Shown: positions 27,113 through 36,230 of the stretch, in pieces
Position numbering within the stretch: position 1 is the first letter of the stretch
How the letters are laid out: each line of letters opens with the position of its first letter
Assembly (NCBI RefSeq): GCF_003660445.1
Contig: NZ_QZVQ01000011.1
Coordinates: 1-64,000, forward strand
Reading direction: 5' to 3'
Source: Croceibacterium ferulae
GTDB taxonomy: Bacteria; Pseudomonadota; Alphaproteobacteria; Sphingomonadales; Sphingomonadaceae
DNA: 64,000 nt
The notes under the pieces: generated by a model
What the model saw: the letters and a program-made list of their open reading frames with translations, nothing else
What the model was told of the DNA's origin: nothing
Database searches by the model: none
Translations under genes and position numbers: made by a program

Positions 27113-28282
27113 ATGCGTATCGCGCTGCCGCTGGTCGCCGCCATGGGCCTCATGCTGTCCGCCTGCGGCGAAACGCCGGCGGAGGCCCCGCCCCAGGCGA
27201 TGCCGGTCCAGACCATCACCGTGTCCGGCCGTCCCCTGCCCGAGATCATCGAGCTGCCCGGCCGGATCGAGGCGGTGCGCGTGGCCGAGGTGCGCGCCCG
27301 CGTGACCGGGATCATCCAGCGCCGCCTGTTCGAGGAAGGCACCACCGTACGCGCTGGTCAGCCGCTGTTCCGCATCGACCCGTCGGAACTGCGCGCGGCG
27401 CAGGCCCAGGTCGAAGCCAGCCTGCAGCGCGCCCGTGCGACGGCGGCCAACACCGCCGCCGTGGTGGATCGGTACCGCCCGCTGGTGGAGCAGGATGCGA
27501 TCAGCCGGCAGGAATATGACGCCGCCGTCGCCGCCAATCGCGGCGCGCGGGCGGACGTGGCCCAGCTCCAGGCGCAGCTGCGCGCATCCAGCCTGCAGCT
27601 GGGCTACACCAATGTGACCGCACCGATCTCCGGCCGGGTGGGCCGGGCCGAGGTGACGGAAGGCGCCTTCGTCACGCAGGCGGAAGGTACGCTGCTGACC
27701 CGGATCGAGCAGATGAGCCCCGTCTGGGCCACCATCGAACAGTCCGCGGCGGACGTGCTGCGTATGCGCCGGATGGTGGATGCGGGCGAGTTGCGGCTGA
27801 ACAATCCGGTCCGTGCGGAACTGATCCTGCCGGACGGCAGCACCTATGGCGTCACCGGCACCGTCGACTTCCTGGGTCAGTCGGTCACCGCGACCACCGG
27901 CACGGTGCAGCTGCGGGCGGAGTTTGCCAATCCCGAAGGGCTGCTGCTGCCGGGCGAATTCGTCCGTGTGCGGCTGACCGTGGGCGAGATGACCAACGGC
28001 ATCTCCGTGCCGCAGGGCGCCGTTAGCGTGACGCCGGAAGGCGGATCCGTGTTCGTGGCCGTAAACGGCAAGGCGGTCGCCCGTCCCGTGGTGCTGGGCG
28101 AGATGATCAACGGCCAGTGGCTGATCGAAAGCGGGCTGAAGCCCGGTGACGTGGTCATCACCAACAACCTGCAGAAGCTGCGCGATGGCGCGCCGGTGCA
28201 GGTGCAGCAGCCCGCCGCCGCGCGTGCGCAGGGGCAGGCACAGCGCCCTTCCCCGGCGCCCGCCGCCACGCAGGGACGCTGA
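27113..28282 (+). CDS. RND efflux periplasmic adaptor lipoprotein (MexA/AcrA type)
   Basis: Membrane-fusion subunit of a tripartite drug-efflux pump, 389 residues from the ATG at 27113, preceded by GAAGG. The lipobox LMLSAC puts the lipidated Cys at residue 18. The order is typical: beta-barrel and lipoyl halves (RIEAVRVAEVRARVTGIIQ), a helical hairpin (RAAQAQVEASLQRARATAANT...), the second lipoyl half (LGYTNVTAPISGRVGRAEV) and membrane-proximal domain near the end. A Gln/Ala/Pro-rich tail closes the protein. An upstream ATG at 27047 is rejected because it would lie inside the operator. Confidence 0.94.
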   Translation: MRIALPLVAAMGLMLSACGETPAEAPPQAMPVQTITVSGRPLPEIIELPGRIEAVRVAEVRARVTGIIQRRLFEEGTTVRAGQPLFRIDPSELRAAQAQVEASLQRARATAANTAAVVDRYRPLVEQDAISRQEYDAAVAANRGARADVAQLQAQLRASSLQLGYTNVTAPISGRVGRAEVTEGAFVTQAEGTLLTRIEQMSPVWATIEQSAADVLRMRRMVDAGELRLNNPVRAELILPDGSTYGVTGTVDFLGQSVTATTGTVQLRAEFANPEGLLLPGEFVRVRLTVGEMTNGISVPQGAVSVTPEGGSVFVAVNGKAVARPVVLGEMINGQWLIESGLKPGDVVITNNLQKLRDGAPVQVQQPAAARAQGQAQRPSPAPAATQGR

Positions 28283-28285
28283 TCC

Positions 28286-31200
28286 ATGTCACGGTTCTTC
28301 ATCGACCGGCCCATCTTCGCATGGGTCATCGCGCTCGGAATCCTGCTGTCCGGCATCATCGCCATGCGCGCGCTGCCGATCGAGCAATATCCTGATATCG
28401 CCCCGCCATCGCTGCAGATCACCGCGACCTATCCGGGCGCGGACGCCGCCACGCTGGAGCAGAACGTCACCCAGGTGATCGAGCAGCAGCTGAACGGCGT
28501 GGACGGGCTGCTGTACATGAACAGCAGCAGCGAATCGACCGGCAGCGCCAGCATCACGGTGACGTTCGAGGCCGGGACCGACATCGACATCGCGCAGACC
28601 GAGGTGCAGAACCGGCTCAGCACCGTGGAAGCCCGCCTGCCCGAGGATGTGCGCCGCAACGGCATCACCGTGCGCCAGTCCAACAGCAACTTCCTGATGG
28701 TGGTCGCGCTGACCAGCCGCAGCGGGGAGATGAGCGGCATCGACCTGGGCAATGTGGCGACCCAGCAGGTGCTGGACGAGCTGCGCCGCGTGAACGGCGT
28801 GGGCGACGTGCTGCTGTTCGGTTCCGAATATGCAATGCGCATCTGGCTCGATCCGCAGAAGCTCGCCTCCTTCAACCTGTCGCCGACCGCCGTGCTGGCC
28901 GCGATCCAGGAACAGAACACGCAGACGGCCGGCGGCCAGCTGGGCGCCAAGCCCTATGTCGACGGGCAGCTGATCAATGCCACCATCGTCACGCAGAACC
29001 GCTTCTCCGCGGTCGGACAGTTCGAGAACATCATCCTGCGCGCCGAAACCGGCGGCGCCACCGTGCGCCTGGCCGACGTCGCCCGGGTGGAACTGGGAGC
29101 CTTCGATTACGGCTTCTCCTCCACGCTGAACCAGCGCCCCGTCGCCGGTCTGGGCATCCAGCTGGCGACCGGCGCCAATGCGCTGGATGCAGCCGAAGGC
29201 ATTCGCGCGCAGATGGACAACATTGCCCGCGGCCTGCCCGGCGATGTCGAATGGAGCATCCCCTACGACACCACGCCATTCGTCACCATCTCGATCGAGG
29301 AGGTGGTGATCACCCTGATCGAGGCCATGGCGCTGGTGTTCCTGGTCATGTTCCTGTTCCTGCAGAACTGGCGCGCCACCGTGATCCCCACGCTGGTGGT
29401 GCCGATCGCCTTGGCCGGCGCATGCCTGGGGCTGTGGCTGGCGGGCTTTTCCATCAACGTGCTGACCCTGTTCGGCATGGTGCTGGCGATCGGCATCCTG
29501 GTCGACGACGCGATCGTGGTGATCGAAAATGTCGAGCGGATCATGCACGAGGAAGGGCTGGATCCGGTCCGCGCCACCCGCAAGGCGATGGACCAGATCA
29601 CCGGCGCCATCATCGGCATCACGCTGGTGCTGATCGCGGTGTTCGTGCCGATGGCGTTCTTCCCGGGTTCGACCGGTGGCATCTACCGCCAGTTCTCGGT
29701 CACGCTGGCGATCTCCATCTTCTTCTCCGCATTAATGGCGCTGACGCTGACACCGGCCCTGTGCGCCACCTTCCTGAAGCCGAAGGATGCGGGGCATGGC
29801 CCAGCCGGCGAAGGAGACGTGCATGGCACCACGCCGCCGCGGCCGGTCCGGGCCGGCTGGCGTGGCGGGCTGGATCGCGTGCGCAACACCGGTGTCCGCG
29901 TGCTGGACAAGTTCAATGTCTGGTTTGCCCGGATGACGGACAAGTACAGCCGCGCGAACGACCGCATCCTGTCGCGTCCGCTGATGGCACTGGCGGCCTT
30001 CGGGGCGGTCTGCGCCCTGACGCTGGTGCTGTTCATGCGCCTGCCGACCTCCTTCCTGCCGACGGAGGACCAGGGCGAGATGATCGTGGTGGTGCAGGCA
30101 CCGCCGGGATCGACCGAGGCGCGCACCGACGAGGCGATCAAGCAGGTGGAAGGCTTCCTGAAGGAGCAGACGGAGGTCCGCGACTTCTTCACCATCCGCG
30201 GCTTCAGCTTCTTCGGCCGTGGCCAGAACAATGCCATGATGTTCGTGCAGCTGCACCCATGGGCTGACCGGACCGATCCGGAAAACAGCGCGGGTGCGCT
30301 GGTCGGCCGGGCCATGGGCCGCCTGATGCAGCTGGACCAGGCAATCGCCTTCGCCATCCAGCGCCCGCCGATCGCGGCGCTGGGCAATGCCAGCGGCTTC
30401 CAGCTGAAGCTGGTGGACCGTCAGGGCGTCGGTCGTGCTACGCTGACTGCCGCGCGCGACCAGTTGCTGGGTGCGGCAGGGCAGAGCGCGATTATCACCA
30501 ACCTGCGGCCTGACGAACAGGCGCCAACCCCGCAGCTGCGCGTCAATATCGACCGGGTGCAGGCGCGGGCGCTGGGTCTGGCGATCAGCGACGTGAACGC
30601 GGCGCTGTCGATCACCTTCGGCTCCGCCTATGCCAACGACTTCACCCGGCAGGGCCGCGTGCTGCGCGTGATGGTGCAGGCCGATGCACCGTTCCGCATG
30701 ACGCCGGACGACATCCTGGCGTTGCGCGTGCCCAATCAGGCGGGTGAGCTGGTGCCCTTCACCGCCTTCGCCACCGCCGAATGGACTTCCGCCCCACCCA
30801 CGCTGACCCGGTACAATGGCTATCCCGCGCTGACCCTGTCGGGCGAAGCGGTGGCTGGGGAATCCTCCGGTGCGGCGCTGGCGGAGATGGAGACGCTGGC
30901 ACAGGATCTGCCGCCCGGCGTCGGCTATGAATGGACCGGCCTGTCCTATGAAGAGAAGCAGGCGGGCGGCCAGATCGGCATGCTGCTGGGCCTATCCGTC
31001 ATTGTGGTTTTCCTGCTGCTGGCGGCTTTGTACGAAAGCTGGGCCGTGCCGCTGTCGGTGCTGCTGATCGTACCGGCCGGCGTGCTGGGCGCGGTGGTGT
31101 TCTCGATCGCCCGCAGCCTGTCGGCCGACGTGTACTTCAACGTGGGCCTGATCACGATCATCGGCCTGGCAGCGAAGAACGCGATCCTGATCGTGGAGTT

Positions 31201-31540
31201 CGCGATCGAGGAAGAGGCCCGCGGGGAAGGGGTGCTGCAATCGGTGAAGGAAGCAGCCAAGCTGCGCCTGCGGCCGATCATCATGACCTCGCTCGCCTTC
31301 ATCCTGGGCATGGTCCCGCTGGTGATCGCCTCGGGCGCCGGTGCCGCCAGCCGCATCGCGGTAGGCACGGGCGTCATGGGCGGCATGATCGCGGCCACCG
31401 CCATCGGCATCTTCGTGATCCCGGTCCTGTACCTGCTGGTCCGCAAATATCTCAGCCGCAAGCAGCCTGTCGCTGCCGGAGAGATCGACGATCACGGACC
31501 CCAGGGTCCAGGCACCCGCCCGGCAGGAGAGCCCGCATGA
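28286..31540 (+). CDS. RND multidrug efflux inner-membrane pump (AcrB/MexB type, HAE1)
   Basis: Proton-driven exporter, 1084 residues. The start MSRFFIDRPIFAWVIALGILLSG is typical of HAE1 pumps. The proton-relay aspartates fall at D407-D408 in GILVDDAIVVIENVERIM, matching AcrB numbering, and the relay lysine is in AAKNAILIVEFA. Twelve membrane helices and two large periplasmic loops are present. An extra 40-residue basic/glycine-rich insert (about 505-545) between the two halves makes it slightly longer than AcrB. It starts 3 bases after the adaptor gene. Expected substrates are hydrophobic or amphiphilic toxic compounds. Confidence 0.95.
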   Translation: MSRFFIDRPIFAWVIALGILLSGIIAMRALPIEQYPDIAPPSLQITATYPGADAATLEQNVTQVIEQQLNGVDGLLYMNSSSESTGSASITVTFEAGTDIDIAQTEVQNRLSTVEARLPEDVRRNGITVRQSNSNFLMVVALTSRSGEMSGIDLGNVATQQVLDELRRVNGVGDVLLFGSEYAMRIWLDPQKLASFNLSPTAVLAAIQEQNTQTAGGQLGAKPYVDGQLINATIVTQNRFSAVGQFENIILRAETGGATVRLADVARVELGAFDYGFSSTLNQRPVAGLGIQLATGANALDAAEGIRAQMDNIARGLPGDVEWSIPYDTTPFVTISIEEVVITLIEAMALVFLVMFLFLQNWRATVIPTLVVPIALAGACLGLWLAGFSINVLTLFGMVLAIGILVDDAIVVIENVERIMHEEGLDPVRATRKAMDQITGAIIGITLVLIAVFVPMAFFPGSTGGIYRQFSVTLAISIFFSALMALTLTPALCATFLKPKDAGHGPAGEGDVHGTTPPRPVRAGWRGGLDRVRNTGVRVLDKFNVWFARMTDKYSRANDRILSRPLMALAAFGAVCALTLVLFMRLPTSFLPTEDQGEMIVVVQAPPGSTEARTDEAIKQVEGFLKEQTEVRDFFTIRGFSFFGRGQNNAMMFVQLHPWADRTDPENSAGALVGRAMGRLMQLDQAIAFAIQRPPIAALGNASGFQLKLVDRQGVGRATLTAARDQLLGAAGQSAIITNLRPDEQAPTPQLRVNIDRVQARALGLAISDVNAALSITFGSAYANDFTRQGRVLRVMVQADAPFRMTPDDILALRVPNQAGELVPFTAFATAEWTSAPPTLTRYNGYPALTLSGEAVAGESSGAALAEMETLAQDLPPGVGYEWTGLSYEEKQAGGQIGMLLGLSVIVVFLLLAALYESWAVPLSVLLIVPAGVLGAVVFSIARSLSADVYFNVGLITIIGLAAKNAILIVEFAIEEEARGEGVLQSVKEAAKLRLRPIIMTSLAFILGMVPLVIASGAGAASRIAVGTGVMGGMIAATAIGIFVIPVLYLLVRKYLSRKQPVAAGEIDDHGPQGPGTRPAGEPA

Positions 31541-33030
31541 TCCGCCGCCATTCCCTTGCCGCCACCAGCCTGCTGGCCGTGGCGCTGGCCGGTTGCGTCA
31601 ACCTGGCGCCCGATCACGCCCGGCCCGGCCTGACGACGGAGCCCGCCTATGATCCGGCTTTCCAGCCCGATGGCAGCGTGGTCGCTAGCCGGCTGCCATG
31701 GCGGGACTTCTTCGTCGACCCGCGACTGGAAGGGCTGATCGCGACCGCGCTGCTCAACAACCGCAACCTGCTGGCCGCCACCGCGCGGATCGAGCAGGCC
31801 CGGGCACAGTACCGCATCCAGGATGCCGCCCGCCTGCCGACCGTGGGAGTGAACGGCACCGCAACGCGAACGCGCACGCCGCTCGGCACCATCCCCGGCT
31901 TCGGCACGGGAGGGGTAACCGACGAGCCGGGAGAAGGCGGCGAGGTCGTGGCCGATCCGCCCAGTTCCATCACGCTCAACCGGTATGACGTGAATGTCGG
32001 CGTCACCTCCTTCGAACTCGATTTCTGGGGCCGGGTCGCCAACCTGTCGGAAGCGGCACGCGCCACCTACCTGTCGACGGAGGCCGCGCAACGCGCCTTC
32101 TACCTGTCGCTGATCGGCGACGTGGCCGACACCTATTACCAGCTGGTGGAAACGCAGGAGCAGATCGCGCTGGCCCGGCAGACCGCGGAAAGCCGCCGCG
32201 AAGGGCTGCGTATCGCCGAATTGCGGCTCAGCTCCGGCGTCGAGAGCGCCCTGCCCACCCGCCAGGCGGAGGCCTTGCTGACGCAGGCCGAACAACAGGT
32301 CCAGGCGCAGGAACTGACGGAGGCGCAGCTGCGCAACCAGCTGGCCGTGCTGGTCGGCGGCCGCGTGCCGGACATGCTGCCCACCGGCCTGACGCTGGCG
32401 GAACAGGAAAACGGGCTGGAGATCGATGCCGGCCTGCCGTCCGACCTGTTGCTGGCGCGGCCCGACATCATCCAGGCGGAAGAGGAACTGCGGGCGGCAC
32501 GGGCCAATATCGGGGCGGCGCGGGCGGCGTTCTTCCCCTCGATCTCGCTGACCGGCAGCTTCGGCTTCTCCTCCGTGGAGCTGGACAACCTGTTCACCGG
32601 CAGCAACCAGGCATGGTCCTTCGGCCCGTCGATAAACCTGCCGATCTTCGACTGGGGCGCCCGCGAAGGCCAGCTGGACTTCGCCCGCGCCCGCGAGGTG
32701 GAGGAGGTCGCGCAATACGATCTGGCGGTGCAGAACGCATTTCGCGAAGTGTCCGACGCACTGGCCGGCCGCCGATGGTTGGCGGAGCAGGTTCGGACGC
32801 TGGAACGCGGCGTGGTGGCGCAGGAGCAGATCGCCAATATCGCGCGGCTGCGATACCGCGAAGGCGTGGCGAACTTCCTGGAAGTGCTGGATGCCGAACG
32901 CAGCCTGTTCAGCGCGCAACAGTCGTTGCTGACCACCCGTCGGGCCTATCGCGCCAACGCCGTCGCACTGTATGTGGCGCTGGGCGGCGGCATGCTGGCG
33001 CCCGATGCGGTACCCGCAACGGCGCGCTGA
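31537..33030 (+). CDS. RND efflux outer-membrane channel (OprM/NodT family)
   Basis: Outer-membrane factor of the tripartite pump, 497 residues, starting with a 4-base ATGA overlap on the pump gene. The lipobox LALAGC places the lipidated Cys at residue 20. Two repeated alpha-helical coiled-coil segments with beta-strands follow (FELDFWGRVANLSEAARATY; LLARPDIIQAEEELRAARANIGAARAAFFP; LPIFDWGAREGQL), the diagnostic OEP repeats. It completes the operon, which therefore needs no distant TolC. Confidence 0.94.
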   Translation: MIRRHSLAATSLLAVALAGCVNLAPDHARPGLTTEPAYDPAFQPDGSVVASRLPWRDFFVDPRLEGLIATALLNNRNLLAATARIEQARAQYRIQDAARLPTVGVNGTATRTRTPLGTIPGFGTGGVTDEPGEGGEVVADPPSSITLNRYDVNVGVTSFELDFWGRVANLSEAARATYLSTEAAQRAFYLSLIGDVADTYYQLVETQEQIALARQTAESRREGLRIAELRLSSGVESALPTRQAEALLTQAEQQVQAQELTEAQLRNQLAVLVGGRVPDMLPTGLTLAEQENGLEIDAGLPSDLLLARPDIIQAEEELRAARANIGAARAAFFPSISLTGSFGFSSVELDNLFTGSNQAWSFGPSINLPIFDWGAREGQLDFARAREVEEVAQYDLAVQNAFREVSDALAGRRWLAEQVRTLERGVVAQEQIANIARLRYREGVANFLEVLDAERSLFSAQQSLLTTRRAYRANAVALYVALGGGMLAPDAVPATAR

Positions 33031-33182
33031 CCTGCCAGGGGCAGGACCGCCCGGCCCTGCCCCGCGCCCCTTCCCCAACCGTTGTAGCTGTCACGCCACA
33101 GCTGCATGGCGGCAGGACGGTTGCAAACGGCTCCCCATCCTGCGACCGCACCATGCCGGTTGAATAAAGGTGTGTCGCAGCG

Positions 33183-34226
33183 ATGGAAGTTTCACGCAGG
33201 CGGATGATCGCCGGACTAGGCGCTGGCGGACTGCTGCTGGGCGCCGGCGGCGGGCCGCTGCTGGCGCAAGGCCCCGCGCTGATCCGCCCCCCGCGCCTGC
33301 GCCCCGGCGACACTGTTGGCCTGGTCGCACCCGCCGGGTTTCTGGCCGACCGGACGGAACTGGATCTGGCGGCCGACGCCATGCGGGCAATGGGGCTGGA
33401 GCCGAAGCTGGCCGCCAACATCCTCGACCGCCACGGCTATCTGGCGGGGACCGATGGGGCGCGGGCCGCAGGGGTCAACGCGATGTTCGCCGATCCGGCC
33501 GTGCGCCTGGTCTTCAGCGTGCGCGGCGGCTGGGGCTCCGCCCGTATCCTGCCGCTGCTGGACTATGCCGCGATGCGCCGCGACCCCAAGCCGCTGGTCG
33601 GCTTCAGCGATGTCACCGCGTTGCATCTGGCTCTGCAAGCGCAGGGCGTAGGGTTCGCCACCATCCACGGTCCCAATGCGGCCAGCACCTGGCCATTGAC
33701 CGCATGGGAGCCGCTGCGCAGCGTGCTGTTCGACGGCGCCACCCCCACTTACGGCCCGCCCGCGCCCGCAACGGACCGGCTGATCGATCGCGCCGCCCGC
33801 GTACCCGTATTCGGCACCGGCACGGCGGAAGGGCGGCTGCTGGGTGGCAACCTGACGGTGCTGTCCGCGCTGGTCGGCACGCCCTGGCTGCCCGACTTCA
33901 CCGGCGCGATCCTGTTCCTGGAGGAGACCAACGAGGCGCAGTACCGCATCGACCGGATGCTGACGCAACTGGGCCAGGCCGGCATCCTGCCACGCGTGGC
34001 CGGGGTGGTGTTCGGGCAATGCACCAACTGCACCGATCCCGGCGGCTACGGCAACTTCACGCTGGTGGAGGTGCTGGACCACCATCTGGGTCCACTGGGT
34101 ATCCCCGCCTTCCAGCTGCCGCTGTTCGGCCATGGCGGGCAGCAGGCGATGCTGCCTGTCGGCGCGCGCTGCCGGATCGATGCGGGAGCGGGCACGATGA
34201 CGCTGCTGGAGCCGGTGGTAGCCTGA
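33183..34226 (+). CDS. LD-carboxypeptidase (peptidase family S66)
   Basis: Serine carboxypeptidase that removes the terminal D-Ala from murein tetrapeptides, 347 residues. The catalytic serine is Ser142 in GFSDVTALH; the glutamate is in LFLEETNEAQYRIDRML and the histidine in PLFGHGGQQAMLPVG, all in S66 context. Unlike the cytoplasmic LdcA of E. coli, the N-terminus (SRRRMIAGLGAGGLLLGAG) looks like a Tat-type export signal, suggesting a periplasmic version. It lies 152 bases after the efflux operon and 55 bases before comM. Confidence 0.92.
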   Translation: MEVSRRRMIAGLGAGGLLLGAGGGPLLAQGPALIRPPRLRPGDTVGLVAPAGFLADRTELDLAADAMRAMGLEPKLAANILDRHGYLAGTDGARAAGVNAMFADPAVRLVFSVRGGWGSARILPLLDYAAMRRDPKPLVGFSDVTALHLALQAQGVGFATIHGPNAASTWPLTAWEPLRSVLFDGATPTYGPPAPATDRLIDRAARVPVFGTGTAEGRLLGGNLTVLSALVGTPWLPDFTGAILFLEETNEAQYRIDRMLTQLGQAGILPRVAGVVFGQCTNCTDPGGYGNFTLVEVLDHHLGPLGIPAFQLPLFGHGGQQAMLPVGARCRIDAGAGTMTLLEPVVA

Positions 34227-34281
34227 CCCCTCGACACCGCCGCCGGCGGCGCTACAAACAGGCGGAACAAAGGGGGAAAGC

Positions 34282-35145
34282 GTGGTCGCACTGGTATCGA
34301 CGGTGGCCTATCTCGGGTTGGAGGCGCGGCCTGTGGAGGTGCAGTGCCAGCTGGCGCCGGGCATGCCGCGCTTTGCCGTCGTGGGTCTGCCCGACAAGGC
34401 CGTGGGCGAAAGTCGCGAACGGGTACAGGCGGCCCTGTCCGCCATGGGCCTGGCGCTGCCGCCCAAGCGGATCACGGTGAACCTCTCGCCGGCCGACCTG
34501 CCCAAGGAAGGTTCGCATTACGACCTGCCGATCGCGCTGGCGCTGCTGGCCGCGATGGGCGTGACCGATGCCGAGCAGCTGGGCGATTATGTCGCGGTGG
34601 GGGAACTGGCGCTGGACGGGCGCATCGTCGCCAGCCCCGGCGTGCTGCTGGCGGCACTGCATGCCCGCAGCAGCGAACGCGGGCTGATCTGCCCGGCATC
34701 GCAGGGCGCGGAGGCCGGCTGGGCCAGCGGCGTGCCGGTGGTGGCCGCGCCCGACCTCGTCAGTCTGCTGAACCATCTGAAGGGCACCGCCGCCCTGCCC
34801 GCCCCGCCACCGGGCGAGGTCGCAGCCCGGCGGCCAGCGCCGGACCTGCGCCAGGTGAAGGGCCAGGAAACCGCCCGCCGCGCGCTGGAGATCGCGGCTG
34901 CGGGCAATCACAACCTGCTGATGGTCGGCCCGCCGGGATCGGGCAAGAGCCTGCTCGCCAGCTGCCTCCCCGGCATCCTGCCGCCACTTTCCCCGGCGGA
35001 GGCGCTGGAGGTGTCCATGGTCGCCTCCGTCGCCGGCGCGCTGGAAGGCGGACGGATCAGCCGAGAACGTCCGTTCCGCGCGCCGCACCACTCCGCCAGC
35101 ATGGCCGCGCTGACCGGCGGCGGTGAAAACAGACAGGTAAACTAA
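34282..35145 (+). pseudogene. comM: comM, 5' portion, interrupted (Mg-chelatase-like competence ATPase)
   Basis: First ~282 codons of ComM/YifB, the AAA+ helicase that extends branch migration during natural transformation. The N-terminal Lon-like fold is intact (VALVSTVAYLGLEARPVEVQ, GLPDKAVGESRERV, PADLPKEGSHYDLPIAL) and so is Walker A, GPPGSGKSLLASCLPG. The reading follows the family to FRAPHHSASMAALTGGG and then leaves it, reading six foreign codons (ENRQVN) to a TAA. Intact relatives are about 500 residues and continue with the Walker B segment (FLDELPEF in E. coli), which is missing here. The C-terminal end of the gene is found 6.7 kb downstream. The protein cannot hydrolyse ATP normally. 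Confidence 0.9.
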
Positions 35146-35375
35146 GACTCCTGGCCAGAACGTGCGACTGTCTCATGATCGGTGGCGTGCAAAGCGGCCC
35201 GAACATGCTAGAAATCAGAGGTATGGGCCCCGTGAACCAGCGCGCCTCTTGTTTGATTACCTGGGCCGCGACGCGAAGATGATAAGCGCCTGGCCTAGAC
35301 CGGCAGCGTCCGCTTTGAGGTTCAGCCGGATGTCGCCTCGACGGCGAGGTCTGGGTGGGGAGCGGACACTCCTTC

Positions 35376-35828
35376 TCACCAATAACCGAGCAAGACCCTC
35401 TCAACGGAGCGCCACTGGCTGCCAGATCGTTGAAAGGCATAAGCTCCTCTTTGACCTCCCGGAGTGCTGAACCATACGAACGCAAACTCGCCCGAGAAGG
35501 CGGGTTTCTTCACGTGCATGCTACATCTCTCGTCGATGATTGCGCCGAATGTCTCGTAGGTGACCTCGGGAGCATCTCGCCAATCGGATTGAATTAGCGC
35601 GGCAGCATTTCGAACCTTTGGATCGTTGAACGAACTTGCATGGAGCATGCCGGGAGGCCCCTCCTCATCTTCGGCCTCAATCCGAGTAGTCTGCCCAAGC
35701 TCAACGCAGAAGGTCCGACCAGAGAGCTCATTACTTACCACGAAGTCACTGAAAGGATCGCCAGTCTTAACCCATTGCCCGCAGGCGCCCGTGGCGAAGA
35801 CCGCTGCAATTACTAGAAATCGCCTCAT
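35376..35828 (-). CDS. Small predicted lipoprotein of unknown function
   Basis: A 150-residue protein with signal peptide MRRFLVIAAVFATGAC and lipidation Cys at residue 16. The mature part is acidic with aromatic-rich stretches (GEFAFVWFSTPGGQRGAY) and two or more further cysteines (TFCVELGQ, DERCSMH) that could form a disulfide in the periplasm. I do not recognise a family. It lies at the left end of the comM island, in DNA of lower G+C than the flanks, on the same strand as the larger island lipoprotein 400 bases upstream. Function unknown. Confidence 0.65.
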   Translation of the reverse strand: MRRFLVIAAVFATGACGQWVKTGDPFSDFVVSNELSGRTFCVELGQTTRIEAEDEEGPPGMLHASSFNDPKVRNAAALIQSDWRDAPEVTYETFGAIIDERCSMHVKKPAFSGEFAFVWFSTPGGQRGAYAFQRSGSQWRSVERVLLGYW

Positions 35829-36230
35829 ACGCTGAGCTTATCATCAGGGTAAATGTCTGCAACGGGGGCGCTAGCTGCCTGGCAACTTTTCGGCCAAGCC
35901 GCGGGAAAGCAGACATCGCACCGCCGCGGGATCGACGTCCGCTTTCGGCTACCTCGGTGCTCATTGCGAGGTACTGACGCAGAGAACGCATTCCGACAGC
36001 GGCGCAAGACCCGAACGGCAGAATTGGACCGGCGCGGCGCTTTGATTACCCTGGTCAGCTTTATCAATCAGCTGATGAGGCGATGTGTCCGTTGGCAGAG
36101 CGCTTTCGAAATGTCGAAAGTTCATGCAAGAGCCGGTCGATATGTCCGGTTTGGCGTCGACGCGCGCGAAACCGATCGGCGTGCGGAAAGCTGCTCGGCA
36201 GGTGAGCGCCTTCATTGGAGGCGTCCCGCC
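35829..36230. other. Non-coding stretch inside the island with a hairpin repeat
   Basis: About 400 bases without a convincing gene. Long open frames exist on both strands (e.g. plus strand 35853-36407), but they have no ribosome binding site, no recognisable domain, and run antisense into the end of the neighbouring lipoprotein gene. The stretch holds the hairpin described at 35903-35948. It reads like intergenic debris of the kind that recurs between sphingomonad genes. Confidence 0.5.
35903..35948. repeat. Hairpin repeat, copy 1 (CGTCCGCTTT family)
   Basis: GGGAAAGCAGACATCG (35903-35918) and CGACGTCCGCTTTCGG (35933-35948) are complementary at 12 of 16 positions around a 14-base loop. The core CGTCCGCTTT recurs at 35307-35316 and 39984-39993, with a variant CGTCCGCTTA at 39925-39934, all in island non-coding DNA. 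Confidence 0.5.
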
